Positions 23,590 through 34,116 of a DNA stretch of 64,000 bases are shown in pieces. Made by a program: the position numbers and the translations under genes. The notes beneath the pieces were generated by a model. It saw only the letters and a program-made list of their open reading frames with translations, was not told the origin of the DNA and made no database searches. Location: NCBI GenBank assembly GCA_032433765.1, contig JAVIAB010000049.1, positions 24,915,602 through 24,979,601 on the forward strand, read 5' to 3'. Each line of letters begins with the position of its first letter. Within the stretch, counting starts at the first letter, position 1. The DNA comes from Megaustenia siamemsis. Lineage: Eukaryota; Mollusca; Gastropoda; Stylommatophora; Ariophantidae.

Positions 23590-24850
23590 GTATGAAAAAT
23601 ATTAAGCAGAATCATTCTGGAGAGACTAAAAGAGGCCATAGAGAAACATTTGAGAGATGAACAAGCAGTTTTTTGGAAGAACAGATCATGTGCTGATCAA
23701 ATAACTACAATACGTGTAATAGTTGAACAAAGTTTAGAACTAAAATCCCCACTTTATATATATTGGATTCATAGATTACGAAAATGCATTTGATAGTTTA
23801 GACAGAAGAATGCTTTGGAAGTTGCTGAGTCATTATGGAATCCCCATAAAGTTTATTAACCTGATAAAAACAATGTATGAAGGAACGAAATGTAGTGTGG
23901 TGCATGAAGGACAGCTTACAGAAGCATTTGAAATAAGAACGGGAGTAAGGCAGGGATGCCTTCTGTCTCCGTTTCTCTTTCTACTGGCCATAGATTGGAT
24001 TAACTCTAAACAACAGAAATAGAATCCAGTGGTCACTGACCAAGCAACTTGATGATTTAGACTTGGCTGATGACACAGCTCTCCTATCACACAGCCATCA
24101 ACAGATGCAGGATAAAATGAGCATACTTGATGAGAGATCACAACAGCTAGGACTGAAGATTAATAGAGATAAGACCAACATTATGAGAATTAATACAGTT
24201 GGCAATAACCAAATAAAACTAAGTGAAATACCTCTACTAGACGTACAATCTTACATATATCTGGGCAGTAATATAGATAAAGAGGGAGGAACAGAAAATG
24301 ATACCAAAATAAGGATATCAAAAGCAAGAGGAGCTTTCATTGCACTGGGAAACATATGGAAATGCAAAGAAATTAGGTTAAATACAAAAATAAAAATTTT
24401 CAACTCAAATGTTAAGGCGGTCCTATTATAGGCTGTGAAACATGGAGAACAACAAAATTGACAATCACGAAGATACAGACTTTCATTAATGGATGCTTAC
24501 GCAGAATAGAAGGATGGAAATGGCAGGACAAAATCACTAACATAGAATTATGGAAATGTACCAGTCAAATACCAGTGGATAAAGAGATACAGCGAAGAAG
24601 ATGGCGCTGGATATGACACACACCACGGAAGCCAACTGAGAGTATTACACAACAGGCCCTTTTTTGGAATCCCCAGGGGAAAAACAAAAAGGAAGACCAA
24701 GGAATTCTTGGAGAAGACAGATAGAAGCAGAGATGAAGATGATGGGGAAGACTTGGAATGATCTTAAAAGAATGGCGAGAAACAGAACGACTTGGAAAGT
24801 GTTTGTTGAAGACCTATGCTCCACTGGGAGCTAAACGGTAGAAGAAGAAG
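23590..24850 (+). pseudogene. LINE-C reverse transcriptase and C-terminus
   Basis: The longest LINE-C copy. Decayed RT starts near 23605 (RIILERLKEAIEKHLRDEQA); the first catalytic motif IDYENAFDSLDRRML is preserved, then IRTGVRQGCLLSPFLFLLAI, then LDLADDTALLSHS (catalytic pair, LADD variant). C-terminal region: YLGSNIDKEGGTENDTKIRI, GCETWRTTKLTITKIQTFIN and WNPQGKNKKEDQG. Stops and frameshifts occur near 23760, 24020, 24430 and 24615. The LADD motif and C-terminal layout resemble SR2-type RTE elements known from schistosomes. It ends in an AGA-rich tail. Non-functional. Confidence 0.88.
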
Positions 24851-25144
24851 AAGAAAGTTTTAAAGCAAAAGAGGAAGATGAAGAAGATATTTACCGATAA
24901 TGTCGACATTTAAATCGCAGTTTTTCTGTCTATTTATTATGGAGAAATAATTCACATATCTCATCTCCATTCACTTCCCTTCCTCGCACATTTCTCGTAT
25001 CCTTCTCTGTTTTTCTAAAGCTGCTTTATTTATTCGCTTTTCTTTAGCTTGCATGTATCTTCTTCCACTCCCATTTTCCTCTCTGCCGTAGATTGTAACA
25101 GCGCTCTTCAACCTGGCCGTTACCACCGACCAGTGGGTAATTTA

Positions 25145-25258
25145 CGCTTCCGGCGTTTTCTCATGAAAATTAACATCAACAAAGCAGAAGTCTTGAATAT
25201 CGCAAGAGCGTAATTTAACTATAGACGGCAGACAACTAAAACAAGCAGAGGAATTTAA
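25145..25258 (+). mobile_element. Short LINE-A fragment
   Basis: Contains KININKAEVLNIA followed, after a frameshift, by GRQLKQAEEFK, the stretch just before the YLG motif of LINE-A (compare 31357-31400). It is cut off where LINE-D begins. The region 24851-25144 has no recognised feature. Confidence 0.6.
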
Positions 25259-25740
25259 ATGCAGCACCATTCTGCTCTGTCTCTTGCATTGATTGTGCAT
25301 GTTGTCATAGGCTGGTTTGTCCATCTTTTGATGTTACTCGTCCATGTTAGTCTTGGTCTGCCTCTGCCTCTTTTACCTTGTATTTTTCCTTCCAATTTTA
25401 CTTTTAGTAGGCTGTTGTGTCTTTTAACATGCCCCACAAATTTCTTTTGTCTTGTCTTAATTGTATTTAGTAGTTCTCTTTTTATTTTCAATTGTTTTAA
25501 AACTTCATCGTTTGTTATCTTTTGTTTCCATCCAATTCTACCTATTCTTCTATAAATCCACATTTCAAAGGCTTCAATTTTCTGTTCTGTTTTCTTGTCA
25601 AATGTACATGTTTCTGCACCATATAGGAATGTTGAGGATATATAACATTTTGGTATTCTTAGGTTTAGTCCTGGTGTTATTTGTTTTGATGTTAGTATAT
25701 TTTTCATGTCATTAAAATTGCAAGTGAGTTGGCGGATTTT
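25259..25740 (-). pseudogene. LINE-D C-terminal fragment
   Basis: The minus strand is open for about 166 codons: NFNDMKNILTSKQITPGLNL, SSTFLYGAETCTFDKKTEQK, IEAFEMWIYRRIGRIGWKQK, and GKRGRGRPRLTWTSNIKRW. It lacks the RT half and the last bases of the 3' end. It directly abuts the F5/8-EGF pseudogene. Confidence 0.87.
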
Positions 25741-25783
25741 TTTTAATGTAATCACGGGTTTGATAATAAATGTTTGTACACAG

Positions 25784-27258
25784 TTCGTTAACCATCGCTG
25801 TAGATCAAGTCTTTATTCGCTGGCTTCCTTAGCGACCATGGAAGCTAATTACCTTACTTGTGCCGACGTTTGGTTTGGGGCAAATTGTTTGTTACAATGT
25901 CACTGCTATAATGGCTTAGTTTGTGACAAAACTACAGGGATGTACCCAAACAATGACAGTTGTCAGCACGAAATTTTCGGACCCCAGTGTCAGTACTTGA
26001 ATTTTATTTACAAATATGCCCAAAAATCTTAACCTACTTTCCTGTTTGATAATAACGACACTTCATGTAATCCGGACACAGATTCTACTTCAGTTGAGGC
26101 AACTCTCAATCAATTTTTACCGTGCTCCTGGTTTAGGATTTATGTGAATGACTTAACCAATCCGGACAGTTTCACGGTAAAACTGAATGGTTCTGCCTCA
26201 TGTAACAATGTATCAAGGTTTGTAGTTAGTCCGCACGAGATTGATGTCTTCTGCTCTGGGGCTGGTCTGATCAACAAGTTACGGATTGAAAGGGCGATAG
26301 TTGCAAATATCTGCTCCATCTACACTGGCAGGGGTCGGAAAGTGGCTCTCAAACAGATCACAAACCAGACCGACACATTTGATGCTTGTTATACAGGAGA
26401 CGGATGTGGACCAGAGGCCGCAGTTAATAGCAAAACAAAGACCAATCTCTATGACAATGACTGCACACACACAATTGAGAAGTGGGACCAATTCTGTTTA
26501 CTGGTATCTGAACTTTGCAACGCCCCAGAAGACTCACACCATTCGAATCTATCATCGAGCTAGCACTATGATTCGGGTAAAGAATGCCACTCTAAATTCC
26601 TTCTCTGACAGTGGCGGAGTAGTGTTCCAGTATAATGATATATCATACCCTAATTTATATGTGAACACTATTGTAGTCAAAACACAAACGTCAATGGCAC
26701 ACATTAAGATTGAGTTCTCACCGACCATTTCGCAGGCCGACAGTGCACTGACGGTATGTGAGGTGCAAACATTTACAGACACCTATTGTCTGGACGAGCA
26801 TTCTTGGTCGTTTTGTGCAATGTGTAGTGGGTGTAGTAAAGGCTGCAATGTCATCATCGGTACTTGTCACGGCAACTGTTCACATGGGATCTATGGACAC
26901 GACTGTTCCGGGTCTTGTCTCAGTGTCTGTTCTTTATTTGAGGAAAAATCCGGAAAATGCCTACAATGTAAACATCTTGGCTATACCTGTAATGACACTT
27001 ATCCCGATGGTAATTTTGGGCTACAGTGCGAACAGATGTGTTCTGATGGCTGTGACATCATATGTACTCTCAAATGTCCGGACAACTGTTTCAACGACAC
27101 CTGTGAACAGTCGATCGGGAATCTGTACATGCAAGAGAACGTTCTATGGGTCAGACTGCACTCTCAAATCTCCGGACAACTGTTTAACGAAACCTGTGAT
27201 TCCCACGTTCAGAAGAGTCTGCCGACTACAACAAGCCCAAGCATATGGGCGCTTTAAT
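25784..27258 (+). pseudogene. Broken F5/8-type plus EGF-like receptor gene
   Basis: Reads as the extracellular part of a secreted or membrane protein of the 'multiple EGF-like domains' type expanded in molluscs. Order: a Cys-rich piece (TCADVWFGANC..QCHC), a galactose-binding/F5-8-type stretch (LFDNNDTSCNPD, FRIYVNDLTNPD, GRKVALKQITNQT, then WYLNFATPQKTHTIRIYHRA), and Cys-rich EGF-like repeats (YCLDEHSWSFCAMCSGC..., ending SGICTCKRTFYGSDC). Lesions: a TAA at 26030-26032 within an otherwise continuous frame, a frameshift near 26485-26500, and a second near 27100-27115. No intron is seen across 1.4 kb. A CAG acceptor-like site precedes 25784. There is no signal peptide, transmembrane segment or downstream kinase or phosphatase domain here. 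It could be one exon of a dead gene, a retrocopy, or a gene damaged by consensus errors. Confidence 0.72.
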
Positions 27259-27264
27259 GTGTTT

Positions 27265-27989
27265 CTGTGCTAAACATGGTTCATTTCTTGGTGTTCTTTT
27301 AGTGAAGCCATGGCTCATATCTTGTTGTGTTTCTGTCCTAGCCATGGCTCATATCTTAGCTTGTGTGTGATGGCCATGGCTCATATCTTGGTGTGTGTCA
27401 TGTTAGTCATATCTCATATCTCGGTGTGTCCGTGTTAATCATGTCTCATATCTTTATGTGTGTGTCTGTGTTTGTCACATCTCATATCCTTGTGTGTGCA
27501 TGTCTATGTTAGTCATATCTCATATCTTTGTGTGTGCATGTCTATGTCAGTTATATCTCATATCTTTATGTGCATGTTTATGTTAGTCATGTGTCATATC
27601 TTTGTGTGTGCATGTCTATGTCAGTTATATCTCATATCTTTATGTGCATGTTTATGTTAGTCATATCTCATATCTTTGTGTGTGCATGTCTATGTCAGTT
27701 ATATCTCATATCTTTATGTGCATGTCTATGTTAGGCATGTGTCATATCTTTGTGTGTGCATGTCTATGTCAGTTATATCTCATATCTTTATGTGCATGTT
27801 TATGTTAGTCATGTGTCATATATCTTGATGTGTGTCAGTGTTAGTCATGCCTCGTATCGATGTGTGCATGTTAGTCACATCTCATATCTTTATGTGTGCA
27901 TGTCTGTGTTAGTCACATCTCACATCTTTGTGTGTGCATGTCTGTGTTAGTCATATCTCACATCTTTGTGTGTGCATGTCTGTGTTAGT
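27265..27989 (+). repeat. Tandem array of 37-40 bp, TCATATCTCATATCTT units
   Basis: Units contain GTTAGTCATATCTCATATCT and a GTGTGTGCATGTCT part, with variable length. The leftmost units (27265-27420) are diverged and begin right after the pseudogene. The same repeat in reverse orientation fills 52352-53526 and 60941-62108. Confidence 0.92.
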
Positions 27990-28326
27990 CACCTCTAGTG
28001 ACTCGGGCAGATGGTGCTCGTAAACCTGGGAAGGCCGACCATCTAAGGGCAGAATCCCCCTACAGAAAAGACAATCTGCTGCCTTGCAGGAAGATTGGGG
28101 ACAATCAAAGGCTAGGGAAAGCAAACCCGAATAAAATGCTGGCTGAAATCGGATGCACTGGGCCACTGGCGCAGAACACAGTGCAACGTTTTAACGGGTG
28201 TTCAATCAGAGTGGATCTGGCGAACTCTACTTGTGATGTACTGTCTGTGGGGGCGATCAACACACTTAGCCTGACAGCTGACTTCATGTGAGAGTCTGGA
28301 ATCCTTACTCTGATTGTGTCCTGATC

Positions 28327-28328
<2 letters not shown>
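27990..28328 (+). mobile_element. Element H, conserved segment (plus copy)
   Basis: A unique-looking segment of about 340 bp beginning CACCTCTAGTGACTCGGGCA and ending GATTGTGTCCTGATCGCA next to a (GA)n tract. Two further copies occur on the minus strand (52017-52351 and 60606-60940), always with the TCATATCTCATATC-type array on one side and the GA/CT microsatellite on the other. That fixed architecture suggests a mobile unit. Class unknown; a Helitron-like or other non-autonomous element with a tandem core is possible. Confidence 0.6.

Positions 28329-28382
<54 letters not shown>
28329..28382 (+). repeat. (GA)n microsatellite
   Basis: Uninterrupted GA repeat of about 27 units at the edge of element H. 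Confidence 0.95.
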
Positions 28383-28386
<4 letters not shown>

Positions 28387-28680
28387 TGCTTCTTACCATT
28401 CCTATTCTTTTGTTTATTTCAGTTGTACATTTTCCATCATTGGTTATAGTATGTCCAAGGTTGTAGTTCTGAACTGTCTCCAGGTCTGTTCCTTCAATTT
28501 TGATATCCACTTATATATTTTGAGTATTTTCGTTGTTTATGATCACAGTTTTAATATTTTTGATATTCATATCTAATCCATATTTTTTGCTTGTCGTGTT
28601 TATTTCATGAAGTAATTGTCGTAGATCTCTAGGATTTTCTGCTAGAAATACAATATCATCAGCTCGTAATACAACTATTT
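28383..28680 (-). mobile_element. LINE-D internal fragment
   Basis: The minus strand covers the region from the RT catalytic motif (degenerate, RADDIVFLAENPRDLRQ) to NLGHTITNDGKCTTEINKRI and GMVRSNF. Both the 5' and 3' parts are missing, and it starts exactly where the (GA)n ends. A short plus-strand LINE-D piece (ACCTTGGACATACTATAACC) follows at about 28690-28725. Confidence 0.8.
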
Positions 28681-28725
28681 TCTACATACTAGCTACAACA
28701 ACCTTGGACATACTATAACCAATGA

Positions 28726-29366
28726 TCATCATCATCAAGTACCGGGCCTGCTGGCGGAGGTGATCATGTCTCTCCACAACTTTCGATCACGACAGCTATC
28801 TATCCTTTCTGTTGTTGACCTTCTGCCAAGCCATTCTCTTAAGCTGTCTGGTATTTTTTCTCTTTGCTTCCCCATATCTCCTGGTCCATAAATTTTCCCA
28901 GTTGTTACAATATATTCCTGCTGCTCTCTTCTTATTACATGGCCAATTAATTATGATTGTTTCTTCCTAATATTGGAAATTATGGCTCTTTTCGCTTTGG
29001 CCCCTTTCAGGACGTTTTCATTACTCTTCTTAACTGTCCTTGGTATTCTCAACATTCTTCTCACATTCATATGTTAAAACTGGCTCTACATAACATTTAA
29101 GAACAGATTTTTTTGTTTCAATAGTAAAAAAAAATGGATTGCACAGTATCTTCTTCATTTGTTTGTTTGGAAAGCTGCTTTTGCCTGAGCTATTCTGCAT
29201 CTCACCTCTATTGGCCATCTACCATATGATGTTAACACTGTTCCCAGATATTGAAATTCATTTACCTGTTTTAATATTGTTTAACTTATCTTTATTGTGC
29301 ATTGTGGTGGTTTCTTTTTCTTTGTTGTTACCATTACTTCTGTCTTTGTTTGCTATTGAGGTTGAA
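28726..29366 (-). mobile_element. LINE-B 3' fragment with (ATC)n end
   Basis: The left end has (ATC)n, then AAGTACCGGGCCTGCTGG, the same 3' terminus as LINE-B at 54015. It continues through the C-terminal domain toward the segment after the RT. More diverged than the 54-kb copies, with many frameshifts. Confidence 0.83.
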
Positions 29367-29410
29367 TCATTTATAAGGAAGGAATGATAATTACTATGAA
29401 AATTAAAAAT

Positions 29411-29731
29411 GTATCATCATCATCATGTGCTATACCGGTTGGCGTAGGCGATGATGTCCTTCCCACAATCTTCTATCTACAGTGCATCGTAAGAGTTCTG
29501 TTGTTGACTGTTTTCCATGCCATGACACCGAGCAATCCAGTATTTTCTCTCTTTGTCGTCCGCGATCTCTCTTTCCTTTTATTTTGCCAGTTGTAACCAA
29601 GTATTCCAACTCTTCTCATGATGTGCCCGAAAAATGTTGATTGTTTCTTTCTGATGTTTTTTAGGAGCTCCCTTTTTGTGTTAGCCTCTTTGAGAATTTC
29701 TTCATTGGTCTTTTTAGCTGTCCAGGAAACT
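29411..29731 (-). mobile_element. LINE-E 3' fragment
   Basis: Begins with (ATC)n followed by GTGCTATACCGGTTGGCGTA and mirrors the plus-strand LINE-E end at 34690-35005. 5'-truncated at about 29731. The next 200 bp (29732-29931) are unassigned. Confidence 0.82.
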
Positions 29732-29931
29732 TAAAGTAGTAGTGCCGGGTATGGTTCCTACTCAGTGATGGCAGGCAGATGATCTCATGTATAGAGACAA
29801 TGGCTGCAATCTCCGACTAGTACAGTCACTGCCAAGAAGGAAAGGAATGGCAAACTACCTTCTTATATTGCCTGGAATAATCATGACAAAGCACAACTTA
29901 ATATCTATAGCTAACGACATATATTTGTAGT

Positions 29932-30184
29932 AAAAGTAAAGTGCCCCGTCACGCCAAGTGGCGTATAGGGAATATGGTGTTAGTGACCATAAATTTTACA
30001 GACCTTCGGCACATGAGTTTTGGGGTAATGTGGTCGGTATTACGCCCAGCCACTTTACTTTCCCAGAAAAAAAAATCTGGTACCCATTAAAGGCTGGGTG
30101 AACCCGGAAGGCGTCGGTTGGGATCGAACACTACCTCTTGTCCTTTGTAGTCCAGTTCACTAGCCACTGAGCTATCGCGGCTCC
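29932..30184 (-). mobile_element. SINE-A copy, nearly complete
   Basis: Reverse orientation: tail AAAGTAAAGTGCCCCGTCACG at the left, core and B-box complement in the middle, and CACTGAGCTATCGCGGCTCC (A box and 5' end) at the right. A few bases of the core are missing relative to 18564-18822. Confidence 0.93.
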
Positions 30185-30476
30185 GAATGGATTAGATATG
30201 AATATTAAAAATACTAAAACTGTGATCATAAACAAAGAAAATACTCAAAATACATAAGTGGATATCAAAATTGAAGGAACAGACCTGGAGACAGTTCAGA
30301 GCTACAACTACCTTGGACATACTATAACCACTGATGGAAAATGTAAAACTGAAATAAACAAAAGAATAGGAATGGCAAGAAGCAATTTTAATGACATGAA
30401 AAATATACTAGCATCAAAACAAATAACACCAAGACTAAACCTAAGAATAGCAAAATGTTATATCTCCTCAACATAA
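30185..30476 (+). mobile_element. LINE-D internal fragment
   Basis: Reads NIKNTKTVIINKENTQNT, then VQSYNYLGHTITTDGKCKTE, NKRIGMARSNFNDMKNILAS and KQITPRLNLRIAKCYISST, after which it stops at 30476. It lacks the 3' end and the RT. Confidence 0.85.
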
Positions 30477-30539
30477 TGTGGAAATAAACAATATTTCTGT
30501 TCATTTCTTTTTTGTTTGTTCAGTCGGATGTTTGGTGTA

Positions 30540-30590
30540 TGGTCCTTTGTAGTCCAGTTCACTAACCACAGAGCTATCGCAGCTTCCCTA
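30540..30590 (-). mobile_element. SINE-A 5' end remnant
   Basis: About 50 bp corresponding to the tRNA-like head in reverse (TCCTTTGTAGTCCAGTTCAC, then AGAGCTATCGCAGC). The rest of the SINE is gone. Confidence 0.75.
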
Positions 30591-31349
30591 AAAATGTATG
30601 TGTGCGATTATATTTGTCTTGTTTTATTTACTTATTTATGTTTGTTTACATAGGGCCGCTTTCTTAACATTTGCTACAGACTACACTAGCTTCACCCGGT
30701 CATGGGTTGGAGATCAGAATCTCCGTTCACGAAAGTGACAAACGTGAGAGCTATTTATTGACCAAATTTGGAAACCACTAGTTTCCTATCACGGATGTTT
30801 AGTATGGTGTCTCCGTACCATCTCAGCTCCTGCTGTATTTATCCATCTACAAACATAAACAGAATAGATGCAGTAGAGACATTCATGAACATATCTGTCA
30901 TTGTCAGAGATAACGCTCCAAGCTTGCTCATCAACTAGTTTTTATCAACAGCTTTAGAGCTCTGGGATCTGGGAGCGCATGGCTTCTGCTTCCACACGAG
31001 GGTTCCCTGTGGGTTTATTTTGTTGAGAAAGGTTTCCAAATATGGCAGGAGTTCGTGTAATCTTTGTCCCAAACACACACGCTAATTATCAAGAACATCA
31101 ACCCTGTCAGGCGTCTGGGATCTGTTGCGACACGTGACTTCCCCTTGGTAACAAATTCAACAAACGGTGGACACGTGAAAAGATCCACTCAAATGAGGCT
31201 TACACTATGGCTGGTCATAAAATATTTACACTTCAGGGTGTAAATCGGGAATGTTTTTCTTGTCACTGTTTTGTAATTCTGTTCTTTAAAGAAATGATAA
31301 CTTAACCGATTTTTATTCAAAATTAGATTTAACATTTAACACACCCATT
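30591..31349. other. Unassigned sequence, possibly unique
   Basis: No repeat or element is recognised and base composition is more balanced than nearby. No convincing exon was found on either strand. It could be ancient unique or decayed sequence. Confidence 0.45.
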
Positions 31350-31955
31350 TTCTGAAGGCAGACAACTAAAACAAGTAGCAGAATTGAAATACCTAGGATG
31401 TTTAGTGACAAATGACAATTTACAAACAGCAGAAATAGATGCAAGATGCAACAAAGCTTGCAAAACCATTGGACAGCTATCACCACTATTGTCCAACAAG
31501 GAAATAACCCTGGAAGCAAAACGGGCACTCAACATTACAATCTTTATCCCAACGTTGTGCTACCAATGCCAGACCTGTGCCCTAGATGCAAGAACAATAG
31601 GAAAAACAACCTCGACTGAGATGAAATGTGTCAGACGCATGACAGGAAACAGCCTGATAGACGAGATCAACTAGGAATAGCCCCACCATAGAATATATAA
31701 AGAAACAACATATAAAAATGGTTTGGCCACGTGACAAGACAAGGTGATCAAAACACAACACAGCGAGACTCCAATAAAAGTTCTGAGAATACCAGACCTC
31801 GGTCGACCACGGAAAAGATGGATCGATGGAATATTAGAAGCACTAGGAAACATAACAGCAGCAGAGGCGAACAGAAGAGCAAAAGACGGCAAATCATATC
31901 TCCCCTCGACGCTGAAAGGCAAATGAGGAAGGAAAGAAGAAAAAAAAAAAGATTG
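31350..31955 (+). pseudogene. LINE-A C-terminal copy (best reference)
   Basis: Reads GRQLKQVAELKYLGCLVTND, ARCNKACKTIGQLSPLLSNK, EITLEAKRALNITIFIPTLC, STEMKCVRRMTGNSLIDEIN, then after a deletion and frameshift KQHIKMVWPRDKTR, PRKRWIDGILEALGN and YLPSTLKGK. It ends with an A-rich 3' tail at about 31940-31955. 5'-truncated just before the YLG motif. Confidence 0.88.
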
Positions 31956-31962
31956 ACAGATT

Positions 31963-32215
31963 TTTTGCATAAGATATTTTTCATTTTCTGAAATGCTATT
32001 TTGGCCTAAGCTATTCTGCTTTTCATTTCAGTGGTACATCTTCCATCTGATATTATTATTGTGTCCATGTATTTGACGCGTTGTACTTGTTTCAGATTTG
32101 TCCTGTTTATTTTTATGCTACATGATGGCGATGATTGTTTCTTGATATGACCATTACTTCTGTTTTCTTACTATTCAGACTTAAACCTTTCTTGTTTTCT
32201 TGTTGCTTTCTTTCA
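31963..32215 (-). mobile_element. LINE-E internal fragment
   Basis: The minus strand gives ENKKGLSLNSKKTEVMVI and, after gaps, a stretch ending AE.LRPK.HFRK, matching the LINE-E region just upstream of 34110-34170. Many stops. It directly abuts the A-rich LINE-A tail. Confidence 0.7.
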
Positions 32216-32760
32216 CTGAGAAAAAAAAACACACACACATGTTAATTTGCCCCCCCCAACAAAAAAATAGTTATTATTATTATTATTATCTGATTACCAC
32301 GAGTTGATACGAGCTGCTGCTCTTTGACTCATTAGATGTGGCGGGTTGTAATGGCTTTCTTGACATTTCCGGCTCTTACTGGAGAAATTGGAGTTCGTCT
32401 ATCCCAGGCTATGCTGGGAAACTACTAGTCCAGCCCAGAGGTACTGCAATACTGGGTCTTCTATATCAGTAACAACCACCGCTACAAGAAACACGGCGAT
32501 CCTAGCTTCTGTTAGCCAGCCTGTTTTGATGCAGACTGTTACCAGGGGAGACCACGAGGATGGTAGAACTGCTTGGTCTTTGTCAGCTGATGGTGCGCCG
32601 CCCTGCTATTGCGACCACAGGTCGCATGCGCTTATAAAGAAATAGTTAAGAAAAAAACACATGAGATCGTGTTGACTGCTGCCAAAGTTCTCGCAGAAAA
32701 CATCATATAAATATACAATGGTATTGAGCAGCTAGACTAACAGACAGACAAGACAAACTA
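32216..32760. other. Unassigned; (CA)n, poly-C, (TTA)n tracts
   Basis: Contains short A, CA, C and TTA runs around 32220-32290. A plus-strand open frame (32388-32645) has no recognised domain. Confidence 0.45.
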
Positions 32761-32800
32761 GTACAACGTTTCGGCCAGTACCTTCATTAGGCACATCAAA
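32761..32800 (-). ncRNA. Possible degraded hammerhead ribozyme remnant
   Basis: On the minus strand CTAATGA (32784-32790) is followed 11 bases later by GAAAC and GTTGTA (32769-32762 region). This has the spacing of a short-stem-III hammerhead of the kind found in Penelope-like elements and related retroelements, whose core is CUGAUGA...GAAA. One core base is changed (G to A) and stem I pairs poorly, so it would not be expected to cut. No Penelope RT is seen nearby. Confidence 0.3.
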
Positions 32801-33489
32801 CAAACTATACACATTAAACATAGAATTTTCAGAAAACATCCCAGCGACAAAGAAATGGCGGAAAGAATGGCGGTCAAGACGGTGGCCAGCAGTTACGTAG
32901 AGTCTGGTTACTGGTTACAAGATTACTAGACAATAGGGCAGGTAGGATTTAATTAGACCAAAGGAACCAGACAATGACAATTTTGGGAAAAAATGGAAAA
33001 ATAAAAAAAAGGAAAGGAAGGTGTCCCATAGTGTACTCCGAAAACGAGAAGAAGAGTAAATGAAAGAGAGGAAAGGGGTGGCAAGGGGTGGGGGAGAGAA
33101 GAGCAAGAGTGGTAATAAAGATAACGTAGGGAGGAATAGGGATAGGACACAAGACAGAAATGGATAGGAGATCAGAGATTAAAGAAAAGTGTGAAAAGAG
33201 TTGAATCATCTCGGTTGGAGAGTACCAAAGCGGGGTTTGAGTCAGTTCTCCAATGCGAACCGGCTATGGGTATCAGAGAAACAAGAGATGACGCCAGTAA
33301 CACGAACGGACCAGGGCAGTGACAAGTTCAGAGAGACCTTGAAGTGAGCCATATTCCAACAGTGTAAGCTGGAAGATAATTATATACAAACATTGGTAAA
33401 GCTGATACCACCTTTTTTCGTCTTTCTATGTGTGCTTGGTAAAGCAGCAAACTGATAATATAAACAAAGGCAGCACTTTACAATGTCTG
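32801..33489. other. Unassigned purine-rich sequence
   Basis: Strand-asymmetric, A and G rich on the plus strand over 32940-33200, which makes the minus strand open in more than one frame. No domain or element recognised. Confidence 0.45.
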
Positions 33490-33499
33490 CATCATTAGT

Positions 33500-33947
33500 A
33501 TCCTCCTGTATGGCAGCCAATGAAGGAAACTTATGCAAAGCAGGAGAGAAGGCTAAATGCATTCCATATACGATGTCTGAGCCGTATTCCTGGTATCACC
33601 TGGAAGGATAAAGTGACAAACGTGGAGGTCCTCACTCGCACAGACCTCCCGAACATCTACACGTTGCTCCAACAACGTAGGTTACGCTGGCTTGGCCACT
33701 TACACCGTATGAAAGATGGTCAAATACCAAAAGATATACTCTATGTACAACTGGCAGATGGCAAATGAACTAGGGGGCGCCCAAAACTTCGATTTGTAGA
33801 TGTGTGTAAACGTGACATGAAGACTCTGAACATAAACCCTGCAGCATGGGAAGACATAGCTGCATACCGCAATCTCTGGAAACACACTCTAAACCTCCAA
33901 TTCAAACAAGAAGCGGGCAGATTAATAGAAAAAGAGAATACATGTTG
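33500..33947 (+). pseudogene. LINE-F C-terminal fragment
   Basis: Reads KQERRLNAFHIRCLSRIPGI, TWKDKVTNVEVLTRTDLPNI, a QQRRLRWLGHLHRMKDGQIP block and KDILYVQLADGK, then a TGA at 33766 and TRGRPKLRFVDVCKRDMKTL, NINPAAWEDIAAYRNLWKHT. This C-terminal type (RRLRWLGH.HRM, CKRDMK) is common in RTE-like LINEs of many animals. Only one stop breaks it, but the RT and endonuclease are missing. Confidence 0.87.
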
Positions 33948-34022
33948 ACAGACAAGAAAAAAAAGCACATTTCCAGGGGGGGGGGGCTGCAAAATCCACA
34001 GTCATTTATAACTGACGGAGGC

Positions 34023-34110
<88 letters not shown>
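34023..34110 (+). repeat. (AT)n microsatellite
   Basis: Nearly pure AT repeat with one interruption (TACAT). A run of G precedes it at about 33978-33986. Confidence 0.97.
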
Positions 34111-34116
<6 letters not shown>

